Below are positions 1-10,899 of a DNA stretch of 64,000 nt, piece by piece; the stretch's first letter is position 1, and each line of letters begins with the position of its first letter. The DNA lies in assembly GCA_007922305.1 (NCBI GenBank), contig ML677358.1, positions 10,299,810 to 10,363,809 of the forward strand, read 5' to 3'. A program made the position numbers and the translations under genes. This DNA is from Dermatemys mawii. Its lineage: Eukaryota > Chordata > Testudines > Dermatemydidae. The notes under the pieces are model-generated. The model was not told the DNA's origin and searched no databases. It worked only from the letters and a program-made list of their open reading frames with translations.

Positions 1-325
1 ATGCTATATTCAGATCCTAACAAAATCTCTATGAAGAACAGGGGGCTTAGTGTCACAGTAAGATGTTGTGGCTTCATTTCCTTTGTTGTTTTAATAGCGA
101 CCTTTACAAATAGTAAGGAAATATGGTGTTACATAATAGCTGGCCTTTCACAATGCATTCTATTTATTTACCAGCCCACAAACAGCTTATACAGAGCTGG
201 CAGATAGGCAATAATATTAACAGGAAGTGGTGTCCCTTACATACACTATTGCCATGATCTTTCATCAGCGTGGCTATCTGTCCTGCACAGTGGCAAACTT
301 GCCAGGAACAAGACATTTCTACATA

Positions 326-446
326 GGGTGACCAGATGTCCCGATTTTATAGGGAGCATCCTGATTGTTGGGTCTTTTTCTTATATAGGCTCCTATGACT
401 CCCCCATCCCCTGTCCTGATTTTTTACATTTGCTGTCTGGTCACCC
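326..446. mobile_element. MITE with GGGTGACCAGA terminal inverted repeats
   Basis: The left end GGGTGACCAGA (326-336) is the exact reverse complement of the right end TCTGGTCACCC (436-446). Both ends are flanked by TA (324-325 and 447-448), which fits the TA target duplication of Tc1/mariner-type elements. At 121 bp there is no coding capacity, so this is a non-autonomous copy. I recognise the sequence as common in turtle genomes. The superfamily rests on the TA flank alone. Confidence 0.8.
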
Positions 447-2217
447 TATTTCCACCAAAGAATTTACATTTGCCTGTGATTCAGTTGACTGAAGTTCTAG
501 GGTAGGGTTAGGGTAATCACATTCTGAGCTCAATACTGACGTCAACAAGAAAGTTCTCACTGATGTAAATGGAAAAAAGATTTGGCTCTGTATTATTGCT
601 ACTTATGAGATGAAGGATTTCTAAACATACGTGCCTGACCCAAAGCACATTGAAGTCAATGAAAGTTTCCATTCCACACTAATTGTTTCCACTTGGTTGA
701 GCTACTGTACATTCCATCCCAGTCCCCAGTCCGGTTCTTTCATTCAGGCTCCAGAATTGGTCTTTGGCTGGAAATTAAGCTCCGTGCTTTACGCAGTTAG
801 AGTTTATGTAAACATTCCATAGCTCCTTAAACCTTCACATGCTCCTTAGTTTCACATTTTGATTCCCATTTCGCCCATGCTGATTTCATTATACCTTTGA
901 TGATACTCCACTTTCTCCTTTCCTACTCCTTCTTCTAAAAACACGGTGGCGCATTTCCAGAATTCGAAAGAGAATGTTGGACTGGTAACTGTGTCCCGTG
1001 TAGGTGGTTCATGGAGTATATGATTTATATTTTGGGACCTGAAGCTTAAAGGTAGACATGAGAGAAGAGGCCCATCTAGATTTATTAGAAAAATCAGGGA
1101 TAAGTCACTTGTCTATTCCCTTTGCAATGTCCTTCAACTCTGTTCCTTGAAAACTAAGTACTACTAAGATATCCCCAGAGCTGCAAACTTGCAGTGGATC
1201 CAGGAAGTGAGATATGGCAGTAGATGTTTATGCTTGACATTCTATTGCACCATCACCGTAACAGGCATAGCTCTCAAAGGTGAGTGCTGTGAATGGATGC
1301 AGTTTGAGTCCCCCATTGACACCACCCATGAAAACGGGATTTGTGCAAGGAATTAAGTGGTGATTGGAGAGATGGGATCTAATCCATGCCCATGGCCAGT
1401 CCCATTCCTGGGGCGGGGGGCAGGGAGGTTAAGAGTGGTCACTGTTCCTCCACAGCCCAGGACAGACACAGGATCCAAGGTAAGCCTGCATCTGGTAGTT
1501 CTTCTACAGTGCTCAACTCCATGCCAACATATTCAGAGCTCAGGCAGATCCAAATTCCCCCAGCCCACAGAGGGTGCAGAGAGCTGCCCATATTGGCACA
1601 TCCCCCATTCTGGGGTGCTGCCCGGGTTAAGCGATACCCTACCAATGAGTGAATTTAAACCAGTGTGAGTAATATTTGTGCTCAGGGGTACGGTTCCTGG
1701 AGCTGGTGTTAAGATCTTTCACTCCTCCCAAGGATGTCCTTTAAGTTCCATGTACAGTAAGTCCTCCCTCTCCCACCCCTTCCTGCCAAAAGAAATGGGG
1801 AGACTAGTTACGGGGGGTGAGAGGAAATGGAACTTTCTTACACTGCGCTGCCTCAGCTCCTTGACTAATAATGAGCTCTAAGAAATCACTGGACATCCCT
1901 ACTAAGGGGAAGATTATTACAGGGCACCCAACTCCATTTCAAAGCCAATGGGGCGGTGGGCAGCTAACTCCCCTTTGTTTCTTTAGATTTCCTCTTAATT
2001 ATTTACACAGACAACATAATCCATTTTAAATCTGGTGTTCACTTATGTCTGTGTTTCTTTTCTGTTTGTCACTGATGGCTCAGCTTGTGCAAAGGCCAGG
2101 TTGGAAGGGGAAAGGTAGCTTTGCATCCTGCAATCAAGCCATAGAGAGTTATGTCATGAAATTACAGCTTGGTGAAACTGTGCTAAAATCTGGATAATCA
2201 AATATAGGGTCATGGGG

Positions 2218-2430
2218 TAGTGTTTCCTAGTGCTTAGAGCATGGGACCTGAACTCAGGAGACCTGGTTTCTGTTCTCAACTCTGCCACTGACTTTGTGTT
2301 TGACCCTAGGCAAGTAACTTAGCCTTTACTTGCCTTGGCTTTCTCATCTCTGATTTGGAGGGAATAGGCGTAACAAACTTTGAAAACATCAGAAACAAAA
2401 TATTGTGCAAGTGCAAAGTATTACTATTTA
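2218..2430 (+). mobile_element. MIR-type (CORE) SINE, ancient
   Basis: It contains the MIR signature in order: a tRNA-like head with TAGAGCATGGGACC, CAGGAGACCTGG, a CTCTGCCACTGAC core, TGACCCTAGGCAAGTAACTT and a TTTCTCATCT segment. It ends GTGCAAGTGCAAAGTATTACT. Divergence is high, in keeping with an old amniote SINE. It lies in the CXCL14 intron 3 region in antisense to the gene. Confidence 0.78.
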
Positions 2431-2957
2431 TTCTATCCCTAGGAATAAACTGCATTCAGAGGAATAAACTAGGAATAAACTGCAGTCAGAGCCGTTTATA
2501 TTATTTGACTGTTTACAGCTGTAATTTGTAGATTTTATCAAATAAATCAATTGCATTGAATTGATTGTTTAGAGTTTGAGAATTTTACTGTAGGCATTTA
2601 GATAGTAATCTCATGATCTTAATAGTATGTAACCTTGCACCACAGTTTTCACCTTCAAGCTGGGATGCTTAAAAAAAATAGACCGAGAAGCAGCTAAACT
2701 AATGGGCTATCTGTAGCATTTTATTTAGGAGGATATTAGCCATTTCAGTCTAATTACTATCTGTGCCATATTCCAGAGAGAGAGCGAGAGCCATTTGGAC
2801 TACTACATTTAATTGTTCTGTCCTGCCATGTCTCAAGCATTCAAGCAAGAAAGGGAAGTTATTTGCCAAAAGGAGCAAATTTGGTTCCTTCTGATGACAT
2901 CACTTTTTATCCCACAGAAAACAGGGGTACCTTTTGCTGAGTAAAATGAATACTCAC

Positions 2958-3068
2958 CTGCGTTTCTCCTTCCATATTGTGTACCACTTAACTAATCTCT
3001 TTGTGCTCTGGAGCTTGGGATGCAAGCAGTACTGCTGTCCTCCTCTGAATCGTGATTGCATAGTTACA
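2958..3068 (-). CDS. CXCL14: CXCL14 exon 3: C-terminal chemokine domain and helix
   Basis: The acceptor (TTCCTCTTCTGTTTCAG) ends at 3069 and the donor GTGAGTA starts at 2957. In phase with exon 2 it reads [15 protein letters not shown], then [16 protein letters not shown], then IWKEKR, followed by two bases of an Arg codon. It contains the fourth cysteine (QQYC), the [10 protein letters not shown] segment and the C-terminal amphipathic helix typical of CXCL14. Human CXCL14 has a VSRYR insertion near here; this copy has QSRFR and appears one residue shorter around it. Intron 2 is about 6.4 kb. The remaining codons (family ending VYEE-stop) should be on exon 4, which I could not find between 1 and 2950. 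Total length would be about 98 residues, near the human 99. Confidence 0.95.
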
Positions 3069-3929
3069 CTGAAACAGAAGAGGAATGATCACTATGGAAA
3101 AATCAGGAATAACTCACACTGGTCACATTTCATAAAAACCCAGCTGGCTCTCTCTTGCCCTAGGTGTTTCATTCATGTTAATGAGAGTTGCCCATGTGCA
3201 CTGAGAGGATAACGAGCCACTATGTTCCATGGCAAACACTGGAGTTTGCAATAGTAAAACAGGGCCAGGTCTTCTGCTGGTGTAGCTCCAGGATCCCCAG
3301 TGGAGTTAGGCTGATTTACACCAGCTGAGCTGCCCATCAATAGTTTTATTCCACCCGTTATCAAACATTTATATTGGAGTTTAATAATGGATTTAAGTAA
3401 CATGGTCAGTTAGGGCCCAGTCCTGCATAGCTTTGCTCAGACAAGTAATTCTAGCACTTGCCCATTGGACAGTGCTGCTTGGAAGGGTAAGGATTAGGCC
3501 TGGATCACTGACTTTGTATGCAGTAATGCTTTCATTAGCAGTATTTGTGTGCTTTGGAAGCTTCTGGAGACTGAAAAGGGCTCGCTTGGGGTGCAAGGAA
3601 GAGAGCAGCCACCTGAGACCAAGGCTTGGCTTGAGACTAGCTTTATCAGTGTGCCATCCGATCCAGTCAAAGTTGCCCATAGCTGCACTGGAGAAGAACC
3701 ACACAAGGACTGATGGCATCTCATGCTGGAAATAAAACCAGGCAAGGAGGCAACACATGGCCGATTTACTTCCTGGCCCTTCTGGTTTCCTCCTACCCTG
3801 TCTTTTGTTTGAGTGTCAGCCATTTAATGCTGGTTAAGTAATGGTCTGTCATTATCCAGATGATGTCATGCTGTTAGTGACAGACTAGGAGAGCTAGTCT
3901 AGAAATGGGAAAATAACTTAGTAAAAACA

Positions 3930-4262
3930 TTTAAAATTTCAAAGTTGCTTTTCGTTCTAAGGATTCAAAATGGTTCAATTTTCCACTTCTGGCAACTTTT
4001 TCTGTTACGTTTTTACATTTTTTTATACAAAATGTTCTTTTTCTAGAAACCTGGTTTTTAGTGTGGAACCGCAGGTTTTGGTTAAACTAAAACAGTTCAA
4101 AAACAATTAAGAAAATTAAGTTGGTAAAAATTTCTGTTAAAAATGTCCAGGAAAATGGAAAATTCTGAGAATGTTGAGGATTTTCACAAAAGTTTCATTT
4201 TCGAAAAGGGGGGCAATTTTTGGATGAAAATACCTTTTCGTACATTTTTTGTATCCGCTCTA
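3930..4262. repeat. AT-rich old interspersed repeat, class uncertain
   Basis: A strongly AT-rich block made of short self-similar runs such as GAAAATGGAAAATTC and TTTTCACAAAAG on both strands. Similar texture occurs at 40730-41120 and 58865-59015. I believe it belongs to a degraded MITE-like family of reptile genomes, but I cannot define its ends. Confidence 0.35.
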
Positions 4263-4417
4263 CACATCAGCAAGGGATACCACAATGCAAAATTCAGACT
4301 CAGGACAGAGAGAGTGCATTGAAACATGGCCTTTTCTTCAACTCTGGCTACTGAACTGAGTTCTTGGTTGGAGCCCCACAGAGTGAGCTCAGGGTCTCAG
4401 TATGTCTTTCACTGACA

Positions 4418-4594
4418 GCGAAACTTTTTGAGACCGCAACCCTTTTTACGTGGCTCCTGTGCCACGGTGGACCCTTGTATGTCCGCTGAAAAGCTGCCAA
4501 ATATGGAAGTAATGCATTTGGCGGCTTTAAAGCAGCGCTGGGAGCTCGCGACCCCCCTGGAGGCTCTCCGCGACCCCCAGTTTGAGAACCCCTG
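4418..4594 (-). mobile_element. hAT-like element, truncated at one end
   Basis: On the minus strand it begins CAGGGGTTCTCAAACTGGGG (ending at plus base 4594), a typical terminal sequence of CAGGGGT-type hAT elements, and continues with GGTCGCGGAGAGCC. The other terminus and the matching 8-bp duplication of the flank GACTAGTC (4595-4602) are not seen, so the copy is truncated near 4418. Confidence 0.5.
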
Positions 4595-5440
4595 GACTAG
4601 TCACACAACAGGGGCTGAATTCTGGCTTTGCTTGGTTTTGCCCTCAGTAAGAGGCAAACAAATGCTGCAAAAGCACAAGACATCAAATCACTTGTATCAG
4701 AAGCATGAACAATAGGAGCGGGAAAAGGTGTTAAGGATCTGTGTGCATGCTGGGGGAGGGGAATCAATGCTACAACATACAGACCCTCTCCTCGTCCGTG
4801 GGCCCCACTAAGATAATTCCTGTGTGGTTCAATCCCTAGAGAACATTGTCTCATCAAACTGAATGGGAGAACTAAAACCTGTGGGCAGTGAGTTTTAATG
4901 GAATCAAGACTGAGGAACAGTACTGGCGTCCAATGATTTTTGTCTTGGCAGTGCAATTTGTGTGTGTGTGCGGGGAAGGGATATGAAATCAGAACTCCGT
5001 CCGTGCTGTTTTGCTAAAGGAGTGTACAGAATATTTTCTGAAAATGACAAACTAAACCACAGGAGAAGAGGTGCAGTGCCTCTGGAGAATGACAGTGCAT
5101 AAGTTTGCTTCAGAAAACTGATCAAAGGCAACTTTATTTGCGCTAAAGTTTATTACCAGCTTATAATAACATTCATGGCATGATTATCTGACTAGCTGGG
5201 TTAATAAAGGAATTTTAAGACTGAGATGTATTGTTTTAGAGCAGATGTTCGTCTTATCATTTGGAGTGATACCATGTTAACTCTGTGCTGGGAGGAAAAC
5301 AATCCTGAATGCTAGGCTTTCTTTTGAAGGAATATTCCAAATTCTTAATTGATTTTTGGATAAATCCATACAGTTAAATCGTACTTTCATGGCTGATGCA
5401 TATTTTTGCTATTGGGGCTTTGTATTTGTATATGGGTCAT

Positions 5441-5667
5441 GGATAGCTCAGTTAGCACCTCCTATGACTGCCAATTGGAGGCCAGCCACTAGGTGGTTTG
5501 AGCATTGGCCTGCTAAATCCAGGGGTGTGAGTTCAATCCTTGAGGGAGCCATTTAGGAATAAGGGGCAAAAATCTGTTGTATGATTTAATTGGGGATTGG
5601 TCCTGCTTTGAGCAGGGGGTTGGACTAGATGATCTCCTGAGGTCCCTTCCAACCCTGTGATTCTGTG
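5441..5667 (+). mobile_element. Tortoise-type tRNA-derived SINE (Cry family) with a 42-bp insertion in its head
   Basis: It starts GGATAGCTCAG (tRNA A-box region). It continues GTGGTTTGAGCATTGGCCTG, then the B-box-like GTTCAATCCTTGAGG, and ends in a CR1-like tail (TTGGACTAGATGATCTCC, GGTCCCTTCCAACCCTG). Between the A-box half and GTGGTTTGAG there are 42 extra bases (5451-5492) absent from the copies at 16622 and 43628. Its 3' tail matches the CR1 end at 25525, consistent with mobilisation by CR1 enzymes. Confidence 0.88.
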
Positions 5668-6773
5668 AGTAGGCATTGCCATTTAACAGAATTCCTCATC
5701 CCCTGGCTGCCTGTGTCTTTGTGTGCATATGATTCCTGCACATTGCCCCAGATGAGTTAACATTGGTGTTGAAAAGGCAGAAGCTCCCCCAGGTGACCCA
5801 AATGGGAGTTACTCCAGGGGAAAACCTGTACCCAGAAAGCTTGGTTAATCTCAGCTGGAAGTCATTCTACATATTTCATAGCATCCGCTTCAAAGACGGT
5901 TTTGCAACAAGTCTGATGCCAAGTGACTTCCTGCATATTTGTGTCACTCTGGGATTAGGGGTGTCTCTCAGGGGACCAAAGGTAGCTGTATAGTATCTTT
6001 GCCGGCCCCTAGGATTATGAGGCTGGATGGGGACTGGTACACTCCCCTCATCTGACTATGGTTTCAAGGGGCCATTTGACAGCTAAAAATAGTTAAAGCT
6101 ACATTCCTTTCCCCTGGCCATTCTCTCTATGTTGGGGAAAGTAACCAGGTGACATAGCGCTGTTATGATGGCTCAACTCCTTAGCCAAGGGGCAATCTCA
6201 GTTGGCTGGATCTATCAGGTTCCTGGCTGCTTTGTCCAACTACAAACGGGGGATAAGATAAGAAGGTCCAAGCCACCACATAGCCAAGTGGCTGAGCTGG
6301 GTAACACATTTTAGAATCAGGGTTAGAATGTCCAACTTTCGTATAAAATCATCTGCATATTGTATCAAGCACCTTTGGGATAGGCTGGTCCATCTCTTCT
6401 CCTATATACAGCCATAAAGCTTCTTGTACACAAAGACAAGATATATTCTAGGAGGCTGCACTGTTTCCATCCACTTTTTAAATAGAATAAAGAAATTCTT
6501 ATCTCTATTGGCAGTTTCCATTAACACCAATAAGAGTTCTAAAGTATTTGAGCAATATATAGCATATATTCTCTCTCTTTCTCTGTGTGTATATAAATAT
6601 ATCTCCAAATGTGAGTGGTAGGAACTGGATGAAATATAAGTCAGTGTCAAATTTTGTTCATTATGATTTTAATAATAGGGTGATCTGGCTGCCATGAGAT
6701 TAAAGGAGAGTTTTGCCATTCTGTCAATGAATTAAACCTTCTTATAAATATTTAGCTGAATTCACTTTCAGGC

Positions 6774-6838
6774 TGACTACACTTCCACTACTGCAACTCC
6801 TCTGGTGGTATCAATGGTAAAAGTGGCAGTGTAGACCA
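6774..6838. mobile_element. Short MITE-like inverted repeat
   Basis: The left end TGACTACACTTCCACT is roughly the reverse complement of the right end AGTGGCAGTGTAGACC. The GTCTACACTGC terminus is shared with the larger element at 14857-15099. No clear target duplication was seen. Confidence 0.4.
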
Positions 6839-9473
6839 GCTTGCTAACCCTTCTCAGAGCAGGTCTAAACAACACCAAGGGGTAAGAGATTTGCTGTCTT
6901 TCACAAACTCTTTCAGTTCTGCTTATATATTTTATGTCATTATTTGAATCTCTTCCAAACAATATATTCCAATATCCTCCGGTCTGCCAATCACCCTACA
7001 GTTTACACACTTCTTCCATGTAAATAGACCAGAGAACGGTCAGGCTTATGGGGAGGGTTGGAGGAGAGCCAAGATCATTAACTCATTTTATTTCCTCAAC
7101 AACAGCCACAAAAATCCATTACAGGAACCTGGCTTTTCTGTGTCTTGTATTGAAACTACAGTATCAATCGCTTCTGGTCACAGCTCCCTCCAATTGTTCC
7201 GATGCCCCCCACTTCTCTCTAGTACTGATTTCAAGTTACACTGAAGTAGATAAGAGTCACTCCTTACAAAAGCACTAATCACAACACCTCTGCCGTCTCC
7301 TCCTCTTACTCTGGTGTGAATCAGGAGTAATTTCACTGAAGTCTTCAATTCTCTCTCCACTGAATAGGAATTGCCAGATTGTTACAGTACTTGGGTGCAA
7401 AGCCAGAGTAAGGCAAGGTAATAGAGATTCTCCAAATTTGCATGTGATACTCAAGATCAGAGCCTCGTTTGGAAGCCAATTCTTTTGCCAAGGCATTTTA
7501 GCAAAAGCTAAAGTATTTTCTATATTGTCCTTACATTCTTATTGAAATTGAGAAGTTTGCAGTAATGAGGTTTATTTCATGCTCACAATTTCCCCTTCTC
7601 CCCTTCGCTGTCAAGTCTGGGCCCTGCTTCCAGTGCTTTGGAGCAGTGGTCTCTCCCAGACTTAGCCCAGCAAAGCTTATTATTGTTTTCTTGACAGCAC
7701 TTCACCATCCAGCTTCTGCTGGCATCTTGCTAGGAGAGAGCAGATTGCTGCTTGCCTTTCCAGCAGCCAATCAAACTCTAAGGCACAGACTGAAATCTCT
7801 AGCCGCACAGAGCAGTGTAGCAAATTCTCCGATTGCTTGTATGCCATTGCATGTTTTAGCTCCTTTTGTTAGCCTCAGGTGATTGACGTAAAATAGAAAT
7901 GACTGTTTGCACCCGCTGGCTGGAAAAGAGAGCCCCGCTCCTAAGCGGAGGACATCTGGATTCGAAATATTATTACCACTTTGCCAAAGATGCCTTTCTC
8001 TATGACAATTCAGCGTTGTTTATTTAAGCCCCTGTGGGAGTTCAAATGGTTGTTGATTCAAAACGTTTGCTCGACACATTTATTTCAAATGACTAATTTG
8101 GACCCTGAGAGTTGACTTTGCCCTGGGCACCATGCCACACTTTTACAATTTAAATATTTACAAAATAATTCCTCCAGCATTGATCATCTAAATATAAATG
8201 ATATGTTCTGGGCTGAGTTAGTTAAATCCTGCCCTTAGATAGAAGATTGCAACTTCCAAATACTGCTGTCAGTTACACTGCTTGTAAATCTGGGGTAGCT
8301 GCTTTGAAGTCAGTGGGTTCAATTCTTCCCTTATTGAATGGGGAGTTTGGCCATTCAAAGCAGGCAGGATTGGGCAAATTCAGAATAACTAAAAAAAGAC
8401 ATTGACCCAGAGTTTACATTGGTGTAACTGAGAGCAAGCAGTCTGTGTTTTGAAGAGATATAAATCTCTTGCTCCATAATATATTAAATCATCTTTCTAA
8501 GTGTAAGTAAATTTGGTAACATTTACTGGTAAGGAACAAATGCTACAAGATATTCAATGCCGAGCCTTTTTGGTGAAGATCTGACAAGCAGCTAATAAGA
8601 ACAGATTAAAAAATGTTATTAAAGCTAATGTTAAAAAATTATATAATACATAGGTTGAGAAAAGAGTGTCTGTACATCTTCCGTCCTTCTGTCCTTGCAG
8701 AGCAATGGAGTCAATAGCAGAATAAGTCTTTTAAGCTATCCTGACCCTCTGGTACTTTTGCAGGCGCACAGCCTGGTTTGTGTTTTGTGCAAAGCCTTTT
8801 AAAAACTTTTACAATATACAAGATAAGATCCATTAACACCTTGCCCCCTCAAATGCCAATGTTTTAAACTGTAATACACCCACCTGATCTAAACTTCAGA
8901 GCTCCCTTTGACTTTAACTTATCAATTGCTTCATTTGAGGTTTCACTGGAACATTGTTCAATGCATGGTTATTTGCTTACACAGATAGTGGCATTTTTCT
9001 TGCAAAATTCTACTTTCAGTTACAACCCACGCAACCCTACTGAAATCAAGGGAATTGTATGAGTGTAACTGAGAAAAAAATTTGCCCCAATGAATTTGGA
9101 TGATTCTTCATTACTTGAAATTTTCGTGGACCAAATTGTGTTCTCATTTGATATTCCCCATGTAAATCCACAGTCACCTGAGTTTAGCATTCTGGATTTA
9201 CATCTGGGCAGCAGAAAGTAGAATTTGACCCTCATCATTTCTTAAACTAATAATTACTCTCATAAGCACCATTCTTTAGATATTTATAGTATTAAGCAGA
9301 ATCTACTGTACTGAAATACTACAGCTAGGATTTGTTCATGTAGCTACATATTTTATTATGGCCAATGCTGGAAATTAGTATGTCAGGAAATTCTAAAAAA
9401 CAAAGAAGGAGGTTGCAATACAGGGAGATGCAATTCACTTGGCACATAGTAGGAAGCATACACAAACACTTAC

Positions 9474-9579
9474 ATGATCATTTTTTCCTTACAATGTGGA
9501 TACTTTGGTTTGATTTCCAGCTTCTGAACAGCAGAGAATCTTATCTTAGGACCCTTTCTTGAGCATTTGCACTTTGATC
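9474..9579 (-). CDS. CXCL14: CXCL14 exon 2: N-terminal chemokine domain with CXC motif
   Basis: The acceptor (pyrimidine-rich, TATAG) precedes 9579 and the donor GTAAGTG follows 9474. Joined in phase 1 to exon 1, the exon reads [15 protein letters not shown] and continues through [20 protein letters not shown]. The very short N-terminus before CKC, the CXC motif and the third cysteine in YPHC are diagnostic for CXCL14, and [13 protein letters not shown] matches the mammalian protein as I remember it. There is no ELR motif before the CXC, as expected. The exon is 106 nt and leaves phase 2 (AT|T for Ile). Intron 1 is about 920 bp. No stop codon or frameshift is visible, so the exon looks functional. 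Confidence 0.95.
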
Positions 9580-10499
9580 CTATAAGAGAAAGTATTTACC
9601 ATTTGTGTACAAAGTTACTGTATACTAACTGCAGTTAATTTCCCCCTCCTCACTAGCTTATGTAAATATACAGACTAGTCATGTTTTAAAAACCTATGTA
9701 AATTTACACTTTGGGGGGTTGTTGAGCTGAAAAGGGCAATATTTTCCTCCTGATTTACCACAGAAAGCTTTAGTAACTCCCAGAGAAATATATGTTAAAA
9801 TACTGGAAATGTTGTGGTAAATATACACAGTGCAGCAGTGTGGTCAGTGTTGATTTTTTAAAGTGCACCTGCTGGGATAGACTAACCTTTAACAAATGCA
9901 AAAGGAAGGAGCTAAAATCTGCCGTAAAGTTGACTACGCTCATCTAGCTCTCTGTTTTTGTCTCCACTCTACTTTCCTAAGTAGAACTTGGGGAGTGGGG
10001 GAGGGAGGCTCTCAATTGTGCTTCTGAATTTCTTCCTTGCACAAATTCTAAAGGTCAGTCCCACGCCTGAGAAAATCAGAGTTTTGTAACTGTCGTTTTC
10101 ATGGAAAACTAGAAAACATCTCTGTCAGAATGTCACCCTCAGTTCAATCCATTAGACAGCATCATGCTAAATTCTGCACACTTTCAATGGCACAAATCTC
10201 GAGTAACTCCATTGATTTCAGAGCATTTATCCCAGATATGCTGTGTACCAGAACAGATGGGCTGTAAAACTATAACTGACAGTATAACGTTGTCCCTTGT
10301 GTTTTACCGCTACTTACACCTTAAAAAACAATTGCCTTCCACTACTATCAGACTCATAATATCATTTCTTCCCCATACAGACTGAGGACAGCAATAAATC
10401 TCATTATAGTCTGTCAAAAGGCAAACACTGAATACTGAGAGGGAAAAAAATCACTCCAAAGAAGTTAAAATGGGTGATAGGTACAAGAAACTAACTTAC
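9580..10499 (-). other. CXCL14: CXCL14 intron 1
   Basis: This lies between the donor GTAAGTTAG at 10499 and the acceptor TTCTCTTATAG ending at 9580. At about 920 bp it holds no recognisable repeat or exon apart from a short remnant near 10160-10215 of the dispersed ATTGATTTCA-type family. Confidence 0.9.
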
Positions 10500-10563
10500 C
10501 TTCTGCAGTGGCTAAGCACATTACAATGAACAGCAGAAGTAAAGCTGCTGTCAGGGGCTTCAT
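10500..10563 (-). CDS. CXCL14: CXCL14 exon 1 (coding part): signal peptide
   Basis: This is the first coding exon of the secreted CXC chemokine CXCL14. The minus strand reads 21 codons, starting MKPLTAALLLLFIVMCLATA and ending in E. A basic residue, a long Leu/Ala-rich core and small residues near the cleavage site make a classic signal peptide. It resembles the human CXCL14 leader (MRLLAAALLLLLLALYTARV). The exon ends GAAG followed by the donor GTAAGT at 10499-10494, leaving phase 1, as I recall for human exon 1. The ATG is in good context (ACCATGA), an in-frame TGA lies four codons upstream, and no other ATG occurs in the inferred 5' leader, so the start is well supported. Identity is confirmed by exons 2 and 3 on the same strand. 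CXCL14 is a homeostatic chemokine of epithelia that acts on monocytes, dendritic cells and natural killer cells. Confidence 0.93.
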
Positions 10564-10745
10564 GGTAAGACCTCAGGTATTTCAAGCGATGTGTCAGCGA
10601 GCTCACTTGTATAATCGGATTGCTCTGCTTGCTTCTGGGCTTTGAGCAGCTTCACTGGCTTGATGTTGCTGGGGAAGGAACTTTGAGAACGTCTGGATTC
10701 CTTTCTCTTGCTGCTGCCGAGTCAGTTTCAGCTCTCAGCCTCTCT
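10564..10745 (-). promoter_or_regulatory. CXCL14: Inferred CXCL14 5' untranslated leader
   Basis: This runs from the start codon to an inferred transcription start 25-30 bases downstream of a TATA-like box. It contains no ATG in any frame and has a TGA in frame with the CXCL14 start codon, so it should not encode an upstream peptide. The exact transcription start is inference, and human leaders may be longer. Confidence 0.5.
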
Positions 10746-10768
10746 GCCTCTTTCCTCCTCTTGTCCTC

Positions 10769-10861
10769 TTTTAAAACAGCTCCTGCTGCCCTTCCTGCGA
10801 ACTCATTAATATGCAGAGCGACTCGACTCACTGCAATTTCTCAACACAAGGGAGGGCGGGG
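10769..10861 (-). promoter_or_regulatory. CXCL14: Inferred CXCL14 core promoter
   Basis: Reading the minus strand towards the gene: a GC box GGGCGGGG is seen as such on the plus strand at 10854-10861, an octamer-like TGCATATTAAT lies near 10803-10813, and a TATA-like TTTTAAAA lies at 10769-10776. The TATA-like box sits about 205 bases before the ATG. The order of elements fits an RNA polymerase II promoter, but no transcript data are available here. Confidence 0.45.
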
Positions 10862-10899
10862 ATGGAAGTGAACCTCGCTAGGAGATCGGATGGGTTTAT

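Larger units (their letters stand above)
1..2950 (-). other. CXCL14: CXCL14 intron 3 (possibly with 3' flank), no exon 4 found
   Basis: This stretch follows the exon 3 donor. I searched the minus strand for an acceptor followed by the expected VYEE-stop codons and found none. The last exon is therefore probably left of base 1, making intron 3 longer than 2.9 kb. The segment holds a TA-flanked MITE (326-446) and a MIR-type SINE (about 2218-2430), and otherwise nothing I recognise. Confidence 0.55.
3069..9473 (-). other. CXCL14: CXCL14 intron 2
   Basis: This is the interval between exon 3 and exon 2 (about 6.4 kb). It contains an AT-rich old repeat (about 3930-4262), a truncated hAT-like end (4418-4594), a tortoise-type SINE (5441-5667) and a short inverted-repeat element (6774-6838). 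It also has remnants of a dispersed family based on GTGTAACTGAG near 8402-8432 and 9059-9070. No additional exon was recognised. Confidence 0.85.

Noticed and set aside
921..940. Candidate CXCL14 exon 4 (AG followed by AAGAAGGAGTAG on minus)
   Set aside because: In the phase required by exon 3 it reads Arg-rich codons, not VYEE-stop, and the stop is out of frame.
5451..5492. GT...AG insert in a SINE as a spliceosomal intron
   Set aside because: 42 bp is too short for a vertebrate intron and SINE RNAs are polymerase III transcripts. The GT and AG ends are likely chance.
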